Shown: in pieces, positions 55,430 through 64,000 of the stretch | Position numbering within the stretch: the first letter of the stretch is position 1 | Layout of the letters: each line of letters starts with the position of its first letter | Assembly (NCBI RefSeq): GCF_019059575.1 | Contig: NW_024881843.1 | Coordinates: forward strand, 434,001-498,000 | Direction of reading: 5' to 3' | Source of the DNA: Amphibalanus amphitrite | Lineage: Eukaryota; Arthropoda; Thecostraca; Balanomorpha; Balanidae | Length of the DNA: 64,000 nucleotides | Translations under genes and position numbers: made by a program | Notes under the pieces: model-generated | Databases searched by the model: none | What the model was told of the DNA's origin: nothing | The model's input: only the letters and a program-made list of their open reading frames with translations

Positions 55430-56755
55430 AGGTCACGTGAAGGTAAGGTCAAGGTCATTGACCTTTGATGACCTTGGTTCACGTTTTCGAGTTTTAGGGG
55501 AGACCCGGGAGGTATGGGCCCCCTGGAGGTATGGGCCATCGCAGTTTTGAAGAAGTGTTGCGTATTTTTACACATTTGACGGCGTCAACTGGTAGCAGCC
55601 ATTCCGTTATACAACCCACGTGATCTTCAAAATCTTCCTCAGTCTTCTTTGGCAATGAGCGGTGATTAAGCCTTTTTGCCCTTCTTCGAGTAAAATACGG
55701 TACATACAGACCATTCGTGATACATTTGGACCAGGCTCGTTTTATGATGTCAGACCATTGCTTACATAAAGTTTAAAGCATGAAAATTATGACTGGATAG
55801 ACAATTTGAAGCTTTCTTGCAAGATTATAAGCTGAGATGCTACGCACATTCTGACGTCCTAACCGGGAGGTTCAGGCCACCCACCCCGTTGATGCTAAAT
55901 AAATAAGAAAGGTGCTTTCATTGAATGTTCCCGTCAATAAGTTTTATTTTTGTCGCGCAAGGTCGAAAAATTAACTTCAAGTTTTCATTCGAACATAAAA
56001 ATATTATTGATCTTATTTTATGGTGCATGATTGAGTTCACCAAAACACATATGGGCCTAAGTGACCTCCATGAAGTAATCTGTTGGCCGCTTATGCGGTT
56101 CCTGGGCTCTAAGAGAGATCAAGGTAGATACGAGCTACGAGTATTATTCTCATTGTCGAGAAAAGAATATGAAACATGGCACCGGCCCATACCTCCCGGG
56201 CCATGGCCCATACCTCCCGGTGTATTTTGATGGATCGAAAAAGCACATGATTTGTTGAAAGTTATCTCGAGACAAAATAGTTGACCCCAGATGCCTAATA
56301 TCAGGCACACGTTGCAGGCGAAGGACAATTTCACGTACACATAGTGAAAAACCGGGTCTAGCCACTGCCCACGAAGAAAATTGCCCTTTCACAAAACCGG
56401 CCCATACCTACCGGGTCTCTCCTACATGTTTCCAAGATACTTTTGGTGCTGATTTCGAATTTACATTCATTTGAAAATTAGCCTAGAAAAACGTAATGCT
56501 CGAAAAAAATGACCCGAGCCGAGGTCATCAAAGGTCAATGACCTGACCTGACCTTGATACCCACCATAGAGCATGGGGCAACATCATATCACATGTTTGA
56601 ACGCTTGAAACCGCAAAAAGACTGCAAACGCGCGGCTAATGCGAGCCGACATACGCCGAATCGCGATTGCGGCAAAACATGGTCTCGAGAAATAGGTCAC
56701 AGGTAAAGGTCATTTGGGTCACTGGTCATACGATTTTAGTGGAGGTGTAAAATTG
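55430..56755. mobile_element. family a TTAA-element fragments
   Basis: 55430-55496 and 56423-56755 follow family a interiors (GTCAAGGTCACGTGAAGG, CGAGTTTTACATGTTTC, AATGCGAGCCGACATACG), split by the element at 55497-56422. Tips are missing; a tandem GGGGGCAACTTGCCC patch lies at 56763-56830. Confidence 0.6.
55497..56422. mobile_element. GGGGAGACCCGGGAGG element
   Basis: 926 bp, ends GGGGAGACCCGGGAGGTATG and its near-complement, TA on both sides (55495-55496, 56423-56424). Removing it restores CGAGTTTTACATGTTTC, seen intact near 30780. The word GGGAGGTATGGGCC is repeated at the left tip and, inverted, near 56186-56220. Same plan as the 16495 family but a different word. Confidence 0.85.
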
Positions 56756-57020
56756 ATTGACTCGGGGGCAACTTGCCCCCGAGTCGGGTGCAACTTGCCC
56801 GGAACCGGGGGAACAGTGGGGGCAACTTGCCCAAACAAATCTGGGGCCGTGGCAACTTTTTGCTTTGAGACGGAATACCGCACTTTTTTGCAAATGTTTT
56901 CTTTTTGTTGAAAAAGCAAAGGGATGAAAAATGAGTGGCCTAAAACCGATGAGAAAACTAGATCTGGGTATCCTAGGTTAATCTCTATTATGATGTGCCT
57001 CCCCCCAGACTGAAAGTAGT
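56756..57020. repeat. GGGGGCAACTTGCCC-rich patch, then unassigned
   Basis: Repeated inverted-repeat words GGGCAACTTGCCC at 56763-56832; no ends resolved. It may be another element of the TA class. Confidence 0.4.
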
Positions 57021-57024
57021 TCCC

Positions 57025-57763
57025 GCGCCTCTGATTGACCTTCCAGGTCAAATCAACGACCCAAAAGTCGGGAAAATCGGAAACTGTTAGAAAGTCGCAT
57101 AACGTGTGGCTCTGGCTGCTATGGGGTTTTTCGTGGTGCTGATCACGAATATCGTGTTAGTTTTGATCACAGATGATGTCCTTAGGTAATTAAACCAGGT
57201 CGGGTCAGGTCAGGTCAGTTCAATTAGTAGGGGTCTAGTCGGGTATTCGTAGTATTCGTATTACCTACGTGTCAACCGCCTCTGACAGCTTCGTAACATG
57301 TTACGAAGGCACCAAAACTACTTCATAAATGTTCAAATGGTTGCTAAATTTGAATTCAGCTCCAAAAACTAGCCTACAAACATTTAAAACTCGCAAAAGT
57401 GAACAGAGGTCACCAAAAGACAATGACCTGACCTGACCTTCAGGTGACCTTGGCATCCATCCTAATGCATGGGATTGGGAGCAACATCAAATCACATGTC
57501 TGAACGCTTGAAACCACGAAAAGCTTGCAAACGCGCGGCTAATGCGAGCCGACATACGCCGAATCGCGATTCCGGCCAAACATGGTCTCGGAAAGTAGGT
57601 CACAGGTCAAAGGTCATTTGAGCCAGGATCATGAAGTTTTAAGGGAAGGTATAAAATCGATTAATGCGAGGGTACTGAAAGTTTCGTTGCGATCGGCGGC
57701 TTTTTACGCGAGTTATTCGCGAAAAACCTTAGGGGGGTTGCATCACCCTGTGCCGGCGAGGGT
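57025..57763 (+). mobile_element. TTAA element, family a, left-truncated
   Basis: Collinear with 32350-33044. Right tip CTGTGCCGGCGAGGG ends 57763 before TTAA (57764-57767). The left end is missing. Confidence 0.75.
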
Positions 57764-57944
57764 TAATAATACGAGTTAAAAAGAGGGTTTCTCAGGGCAT
57801 TTTGAAAAATGCCTCTGGCTGTAACTCGTAAACCATTAGTAGCACAACGCTGAAAATCGGCGATTATGATTCTCCGGCACAGATAACCCCCTAAACGCAA
57901 TTTCATCAAAATCTGAGAGGCATGGTGTTATGGCTTTGTTGATC

Positions 57945-58390
57945 TGTCGTGGAACGCTCCAGCTTCCTAACATGTTTTACAAGCACCAAAACTACTGCGT
58001 ATATGTTCAAAGGTTACTAAATTCGAATTCAGCTCCAAAAACTAGCCTAGAAACATGTTAACTCGAAAAAGTGAACCGAGGTCATCAAAAGTCAATGACC
58101 TGACCTGACCTTAAGGCGACCTTGACACCCACCCTAATGCATGGGGGCAACCTCATATCACGTTTGAACGCTTGAAACGGCTGCAAACTCGCGGCTAATG
58201 CGAGCCGACATACGCAGAATCGCGATTCTGGCCAAACATGGCCTCAAGAAATAGTTCACAGGTCAAAGGTCATTTGAGTCAGGGTCATGAAATTTACAAG
58301 GTAGGTGTAAAATGGAATGACTCGAGGGTAGTAAGAGTTTCGTCGCAATCGGGCGCTTTTTACGCGAGTTATTTGCGAAAATTAAATAAA
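57945..58390 (+). mobile_element. TTAA element, family a, fragment
   Basis: Another collinear copy (TTCGAATTCAGCTCCAAAAA to GCGAGTTATTTGCG) without its right tip, cut at 58390 by the next element. Confidence 0.7.
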
Positions 58391-59578
58391 CCCGCGCCCT
58401 GCTGGGGGGGGGGGGGTTGAACACCCCCCTTGTGGTTTTTCGCGAATATCTCAAAAACGGCGGCGCGGAGGCCGTTTTTGGTACACCTTATCATACATCA
58501 ATTCTACACATGTTGTTAAAATTTCAGACCAAGGTCATTCAAGGTCAGGTCACCAGGTCACTTGAAGTGACCTCACCTCATAAAAAGTTTCAATGTCTGT
58601 CATAGCTACACCGAGTGACCGATCGCTTTGAAACTTTCAGCGATTGCTAAGAGCAACAGCATGTATAAAATGTATATCTCAGAATTTTGATATCGATGAC
58701 CTAAGGTCAGGTCAATTTTGCGACCTCCCCATTATAAGTCAATGGGAGAAAATTGAAATGCGCCTCTTTTGGACGAAAGACATTATAAACACTCCCAAAC
58801 ACAGAATTACAAGTGGTTTAGACACACTGAACATGAAACTGGTGTCCCTGACCCTTGTTTATGCCCTGAGGTCATCTTCGGTCACGAATGGTATCTAACA
58901 GTTTTTTTGCAAATAACTTTTGATTGAGGCATGCTAGAGCGATGAAAACGCCTTAGATGTGTTCAGCTCGACGATACGGATCGACTGATATGCAACATGA
59001 CCCTTTCCGGTCAGGTCATGACCTTGACTTGAGGTCAAATTTTCAAGTTGACCTTTTAAGGTCAAGTTATAGTTCATTCGATGCGTCTTGACGAGAGGAA
59101 CACGATGCCGGTAAAAGTAAGCTCGTACAAGGCTTGGGTCAAAAGTTATTGCCGAAAAACTGTTTCCGAAAAAATCGGTTATTTTTGCAGTTTTTGCCCC
59201 CTGCAGGCAAAACCGTTGACGTTAGGTCAAATCTGAGGGAATTACTCAGAAAGGGCGTTAATAGGGCTATCGAATGCGCTTTTCCGCGGCGCTGTAGCTC
59301 TATTGGTTCCCGAGTTATGCGTTGGCTTCTTGGAAATTTTCGATATTCGACCTGGAAATCGGAGAATTTTTGCCTTCAATGACCTCTGGTGACCTGACCT
59401 TTGACCTGACCAAAAAATTGACCGAAGTGATTTCCTCATTATTTTTTACGCTCTTTCGAACGCCGCCTTCCGCGTATCGCAACGTGGCCCAGGAGCCGAG
59501 TTACAAGGGGGATGTGTTCAAACACCCCCCCCCCCCCCAGCAGGGCGTGGAAATCCAGGACCCCCAGCCGGGCGCGGG
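58391..59578 (+). mobile_element. TTAA element, family k
   Basis: Left tip CCCGCGCCCTGCTGG plus a GGGTTGAACACCC hairpin. Right end: GTGTTCAAACACCC hairpin, CAGCAGGGCGTGG, spacer, CCAGCCGGGCGCGGG, TTAA at 59579-59582. The left flank is TAAA (decayed). The interior is homologous to family h although the tips differ. Confidence 0.8.
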
Positions 59579-59619
59579 TTAAAAGGCCTGTTTTTAATTA
59601 AAAGGCCTGTACTCAAAGT

Positions 59620-59800
59620 GAAAAATGCGACCTCTGACCTGACCTGTAACGTCATCCGTTGTACCTAGGTCAATGAAATTCCGTCCCATGGTAGTTACCC
59701 GCGGGGCTATTGAAAGCCGTTTGAATTTTGAAAATCGGTCGGTAACTTTTCGAGATTGTAGGATAGTTGTAACGGCCCCTCCCCAACGGGTGGCAGAATT
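59620..59800 (+). mobile_element. family g right-end fragment
   Basis: GACCTGACCTGTAACGTCAT to CGAGATTGTAGG parallels 49880-50020. Lies in the presumed intron of the gene at 59893. Confidence 0.5.
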
Positions 59801-59892
59801 CACCAATAGCCCAACGGGGAGGGGATTAGTAATTACGCTGCATATGGTCGCCTGATTGGTATAAGAACAACGGCAGCTTCCCCTAAAATTAC

Positions 59893-60841
59893 CTACATAG
59901 CTCCTAATTTTGACGAAAATGTCTCCTCTATGCGGTTTCATTTTAATCAGCTTCTTCCGCTCCTTTCTTCGGTGCTCCTTTTGCGCTTTCTTCTTTCTGT
60001 TTGACAAATAGCTATTTAAACCGGCGAGGCATCCTTTATCCTTTTTTAGTCGACTAGCAGCCGACTTACGCCCGGAGCGCAGGTTACTCAGGTCCTCCGA
60101 ACAGGAATCGACCGAGGACTGGGGCGACGACGGCCGGTCGGAGGCTGTGCAGGGCGACTTTCTCTGTGTCTGGGCGCTGTCTCGGCTGGCGGCCGGCCGC
60201 GGCTCGGAGCCGGTGCAGCACTGGCGGCCGGATGTCTCCGCCGCCCCCGTACCGCTGCTCGTGCAGGTCAGTGAGCTGTGCCCAGACCACGAATAACTCA
60301 TTGTACTAAAGCTTCGAGAACTGATCGTCGAGTTGGGGCGACTTGCTTCGCTGTAACTTTGGGATACTTGACGGGACTGTGTATTCTTATTCGGCTCTGC
60401 TGAAGACAACACTCTTCTTACGCTTCTGCTTGTAGGATCCATTTCGTCGACAAAAGAGACTATGTTTGCAGTGCGTTTCGATTGGGATAGTTTTCTGTCA
60501 TTCGAAAGATTTTCCGGCTTACATACTGTATTTGGAAAACACTTTCCCACCAAGGCCTTTGAAGGACGACTAGTCACTGTTTTCAGTTGATAATTGGCAA
60601 TATTCGCATGCCGCCTATCGCACGCCTCTTCACTCTCCCCTGGAGCACTCTTGAAATTGGCTCCTCCGCTCTCTCGATAGGACAATACGGGATCGTAGCC
60701 TCTGAAGCGTCTTTGGAACGGCGCGAAATCGTCGGAGCTGGCCTTAATCAGCTGCGAGTCGTCCGTAATGCGAGTCAGGCCTCCGTCGGATGCTGAGACC
60801 AGCGAAAGGTGACTCTGCTGTGAGCGGTCACTGAAAAGCAT
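59893..60841 (-). CDS. coding exon of an unidentified protein
   Basis: Minus-strand open frame of about 316 codons from the first ATG (60841-60839, after an in-frame TAG) to a splice donor TAG|GTAATT at 59892. Beyond the donor the frame runs into transposon sequence, supporting an exon end there. The protein is hydrophilic and Ser/Arg-rich: a middle block SFSTMSYSWSGHSSLTCTSS, a region rich in SSPQSSVDSCSED, and a strongly basic segment LSNRKKKAQKEHRRKERKKL (about residues 280-299), a likely nuclear-localisation or nucleic-acid-binding stretch. No known domain, membrane segment or signal peptide. It is the longest non-repeat frame in the window. Confidence 0.65.
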
Positions 60842-61498
60842 GATTCCGTGCTTCGACTGTGTAGATTTCTAGCTTGAAAATTGACTCATGAATGCTTAAA
60901 ACAATTGTATAAAGCTTATTTATCCAAATGATTTTTCATATTGAAGCGAAAACGCGTTCCCTTATTTAAATGCAAAACAAGGCGGTTTAATACTTTGGAC
61001 TTAATACTTTGGACTCAATACTTTAAATACATGTCATTATGAGCAATGAGCATTATTTGGATCTTTTTATTATCACTGTTTATGGATTTTTTTACGATAG
61101 TCAACTGTCAACTAAAAGTTATTAAGCATCATCCATAAAGCACACAACTAAAACAAGACGTTTCTTGGTGACGTGCACTAGGGCAAACCAAGGCCATATA
61201 TAGGGAGCAGATGCTCAGCTCTCTGACTTGACATGTATCGTCTTCGAGTTTTTTTTTTTGCACGTGACATCAATAATTGCCAGCCGTCAGTTTTCACGAC
61301 TGTCTTGCAAAACAACCAACAAAGTGACCTAAAGTTCGTTTTTTCTTACCGGCTTTGCTTTATTGAAGGTCTTACGTGAGTTTCGGCATCTTCGGCGTCT
61401 GGCCAATAATTTCTTATAATTAATAATTAATTATTCTTATAATCGCTAAAATAATCCATTTCAAATGTAGCTCGGTAAATCGTGGAAATTGTGTCTTC
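60842..61498 (-). promoter_or_regulatory. upstream region of the 59893 gene
   Basis: No frame or repeat copy. On the minus strand CTATATATGG (61193-61202) is a TATA-like word about 355 bp before the ATG, and a TGACGTGCAC word lies at about 61170. The promoter role is inferred from position only. Confidence 0.3.
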
Positions 61499-61502
61499 TT
61501 AA

Positions 61503-61765
61503 CCCTCGCCGGACCTATTGGTTTTCTACATACGCACCGGCCGAGGGGGGGGGGGCGGGTACGACCCCCCTCGCCGTTTCGCCCCTGGTGGAGCTAGCGC
61601 GTGGCGGAAAAAACGAGCGTGTGCGCCGTTACGAGACGCAGAGATTGGTATCCGATTTTAAGGTCCTAGGTCAACCGGTGACCTCTGAGGTCAGGTCAAG
61701 TGCCCCAAGGTACGGTTCAGTTTTTGGTGAATAACTTCGCAAATAACGGCCGCAGAGCCGCTGTT
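61503..61765 (+). mobile_element. TTAA element, family a', double-tip end only
   Basis: TTAA at 61499-61502, tip CCCTCGCCGGACC, spacer, GCACCGGCCGAGGGGG. Inverted relative to 33290-33555. The right end is not found. Confidence 0.65.
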
Positions 61766-61769
61766 TTGG

Positions 61770-61860
61770 CAGTATCGTGTTCGCCTCGGTTAGGCGCGAT
61801 ACTGCGAAAACAGCTTTGAGTGCGATAATAAGTACTTTGACCCGTGCTTATTATCGCACT
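61770..61860. repeat. two adjacent stem-loops
   Basis: Stem 1: CAGTATCG (61770) with CGATACTG (ending 61804) plus inner CGCCT/AGGCG. Stem 2: AGTGCGATAATAAG (61819-61832) with its exact complement at 61847-61860. Confidence 0.8.
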
Positions 61861-62016
61861 TCTGCTGATCGAGTATCTATGTACACTAGTTCAATACGCT
61901 CTCTTCGGCTAAATTTCGAGCAGAGGCCGCCGATATTGCTGGCCGTGGGCTATACCATACAGAAGCTGAAGCGGCATGCTTAACATAAAGCCTGACCTTG
62001 ATCTTTAAATTAAGTA

Positions 62017-62300
62017 GGGGAGAGTGGGGCAAAGCGGCCACCCTAACACTTCTTACGATGCCAACGCTTGATTTTTAAACTTGGAAAGATTCTTTCTACA
62101 CCAATGTGATCCCTATTAAGTTGCCTTTTATTTCAACTGCGTTTCATTTCCAAAGGCGCTCACATATGGGAGATATTGACAAAACTTTAAACCTATGCAT
62201 ATTGGCCACTTTGCCCCATATCCTGGGGCAAAGCGGCCACCGGCGACTTCTCAAGTCCCGATATGAGAAACAGAATAGTTGCCTCATGTACGACTATGGT
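62017..62300 (+). mobile_element. GGGGAGAGTGGGGC element, truncated copy 3
   Basis: Follows copy 2 (17433 onward) from its tip after TA (62015-62016) to about CGACTATGG, then homology stops. Confidence 0.85.
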
Positions 62301-62766
62301 CATTTCACGATGGAACCGTGCAAATTATATTAGCGGGAAGTTGCGCCATCTCCCACCTCCGCCAGCGCCAGGTCGTGCCTCATCAAGGGACAGGTAGTGC
62401 CACCTAGGTGCGCCGGGGAGAACTACGGGTCGCATAGTGCCACCAGATGTCGCGCACACACGACAGGCGCAGATATATGGAATTTAGAACGTGGGCGATA
62501 TATTGTAACAGCGTTGATTTCTACCATGAATGTATTTTAGCAACTTACAGCGTGGGCGCAGGCACTGGAACCACAACGGCTACCACAACTGCACGTAAGT
62601 AAGTCCGACATACAACTTATGTTGGACTCGAGGCAACGCTGGCCAAGCGGCCTTTTCCGTTAGGACGCCGAGCGACGGAGTGCGCGCAGCCATTGTTTTT
62701 TTTTATTTTACCGGTTGAAACCCGCGGAGAGTTGAGTGATAGCTTTTAGCGGCGGCTACCGCCACC
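62301..62766 (+). promoter_or_regulatory. possible 5' region of a gene
   Basis: Non-repetitive sequence leading to a strong translation-start context. It includes a second possible donor (GTAAGTAAGT at about 62595). No TATA box picked. Confidence 0.3.
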
Positions 62767-62791
62767 ATGGGACGACCCAGAAGGAACACCG
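62767..62791 (+). CDS. candidate first coding exon
   Basis: ATG at 62767 in an excellent initiation context (ACCGCCACCATGG) encodes MGRPRRNT and reaches a consensus donor ACCG|GTGAGT at 62792. If the donor is ignored the frame runs to 63036 without a recognised domain. The next exon is not identified, so the protein is unknown. Confidence 0.35.
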
Positions 62792-63036
62792 GTGAGTTAC
62801 CAGCTATCCGGCCTGTTAGTTACGCGCGGGCCCTTCGCACGAGGCAATCATGGCGCCCCTCTAACCGGCGGTCTAGTTTTCGTCAGCAACTTATTCTGCC
62901 CAGTTGCTTGAATACTGGCAGTTGGCACTTTTGTTCTGTTCCTACCCTTCGCCCCATGCTAATGTGGCCGCCTGTCTCAGATACTCAGATGGCCCTCTGG
63001 GCGGTCACATACACCAGCATTGTAGCTTGGCCCTGA

Positions 63037-63281
63037 ACAATGCCCTGCCCACTGGCATGTTTGTGAGGGTGCTTTGCGACATGAGGGGGTGCTCGTGCAC
63101 CCTCAACCCCCTTATTGTCCACCCATGGCCATACCTGACTGGCCTGCCTATTTAGGTACCTGGGCTGTCATGCTATGTCACCACTAGATCATCAATGCAG
63201 CATAGCCGCAGGCTTTCGTTCATCCACAGAGTGGCACATTGCCAGCAGTGACCTGACCCCCAGTCGGCCCGCTGCAGACCG
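63037..63281. other. unassigned
   Basis: No supported feature between the possible first exon and the tandem-repeat frame. Confidence 0.3.
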
Positions 63282-63857
63282 GTGCAAGGCGACACCCCCG
63301 ATCAACGGCAGTCCGACCGCCGGCCACAGGCCCGTCACGGCCTTGGCCAAGGGCAGCTGGCGTCACGCCGGATGAGTCACCCGGCCGCCCCCCGGTGCGG
63401 AGGACGGTCAAGTATGTCCGCTGGCCTGCCCCAGCACACCACTCGCTGTCGACTACCATGTCATTACGTCGCTTCTAATGACATGTCTGCTGACTTGCCA
63501 CAGCATCCAACTCACTGTCAACTACCATGTCATTACGTCGCTACTAATGACACGTCCGCTGGCTTGCCCCAGCATACAACTCACTGTCAACTACCATGTC
63601 ATTACGTCGCTACTAATGACATGTCGTCTGGCTTGCCACAACATCCAACTCACTGTCAACTACCATGTCATTACGTCGCTACTAATGACACGTCCGCTGG
63701 CTTGCCCCAGCATACAACTCACTGGCAACTACCATGTCATTACGTCGCTACTAATGACACGTCCGCTGGCTTGCCCCAGCATACAACTCACTGTCAACTA
63801 CCATGTCACTATGTCCCTACCATGCCATGTCAGCTGGCCCCTGCCCCCAGCACATAA
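63282..63857 (+). CDS. open frame containing 23-residue repeats
   Basis: 191-codon frame from an ATG at 63282. Residues 1-45 are Arg/Pro-rich without a known domain. From about residue 46 it consists of a 23-residue unit (SAGLPQHTTHCQLPCHYVA plus TNDT) repeated about five times, with two Cys and several His per unit. The 69-bp DNA period keeps the frame open by arithmetic alone, so coding is not proven. The ORF stops where one unit is damaged (about 63815-63857), though the DNA array goes on. Confidence 0.3.
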   Translation: MQGDTPDQRQSDRRPQARHGLGQGQLASRRMSHPAAPRCGGRSSMSAGLPQHTTRCRLPCHYVASNDMSADLPQHPTHCQLPCHYVATNDTSAGLPQHTTHCQLPCHYVATNDMSSGLPQHPTHCQLPCHYVATNDTSAGLPQHTTHWQLPCHYVATNDTSAGLPQHTTHCQLPCHYVPTMPCQLAPAPST

Positions 63858-64000
63858 CTCATGTCCACTACCATGTCATTACGTCGCTACTAATGACATG
63901 TCCGCTGGCTTGCCCCAGCATACCACTCACTGTCAACTACCACGCCATTACGTCGCTACTAATGGCATGTCCGTTGGCTTGCCCCGCATACACCTCACCG
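63410..64000. repeat. 69-bp tandem array
   Basis: CCATGTCATTACGTCGCT recurs at 63456, 63525, 63594 and so on, exactly 69 bp apart, in about eight units that run off the window end. Each unit contains CATGTCATTA...TAATGACATG, a 10-bp inverted repeat. Confidence 0.95.

Noticed and set aside
30386..58420. Similar short peptides starting MVSESRSQVKGHL at 30386-30601 (minus), 32861, 57582 and 58238
   Set aside because: These are collinear copies of family a interiors; the peptide likeness follows from DNA likeness and changes freely at its ends. A dN/dS test over many copies would be needed to revive it.
63410..64000. CRISPR-like 69-bp array
   Set aside because: The whole unit repeats, with no variable spacer, and the context is eukaryotic.

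Overview
The window is eukaryotic and almost entirely transposon-derived. Spliceosomal-type exon borders, THAP and mariner transposase remnants, non-LTR retrotransposons, an LTR retrotransposon, long microsatellites and very low coding density point to a large repeat-rich animal genome. A marine invertebrate or arthropod is my guess, but nothing here fixes the species. I see no prokaryotic operons, no rRNA, no intact tRNA gene and no CRISPR array.

Layout. 1-9.6 kb: tandem repeats, a 1.9 kb long-inverted-repeat element, a TA-flanked transposon (3734-5154), microsatellites and LINE or SINE ends. 9.7-28.5 kb: a deep nest. Two copies of a host repeat ('repeat A') have been split by a P-element-like transposon (12053-16195, 8-bp target duplication, 210-bp inverted repeats, THAP remnant), two TA-flanked GGGGAGAGTGGGGC elements in opposite orientation, a 4.6 kb hAT-like element (18456-23070) that carries a decayed mariner (19235-20557), and a very young non-autonomous LTR retrotransposon on the minus strand (23204-27702). 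Each copy of repeat A serves as the unfilled site for insertions in the other. 29-62 kb: serial and nested insertions of TTAA-flanked elements rich in AGGTCA half-sites, plus two non-LTR retrotransposon remnants, pogo/Tc1-like transposase pieces, minisatellites and perfect palindromes. 62.3-64 kb: a possible gene start and a 69-bp tandem array encoding a 23-residue repeat.

Host genes are few. The best is a minus-strand coding exon at 59893-60841 (about 316 residues, with start codon and splice donor). Weaker exon candidates are at 53880-54083 and 35485-35826 (minus) and 62767-62791 (plus).

The most novel signal is the TTAA-element group. At least six families share one unusual end design: a single 'tip' at one end; at the other end, two imperfect copies of the tip separated by a short spacer; and next to them a G-run/C-run hairpin with a small palindromic loop. 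Tip sequence differs between families but matches between the two ends of one element, while interiors can be homologous between families with different tips.
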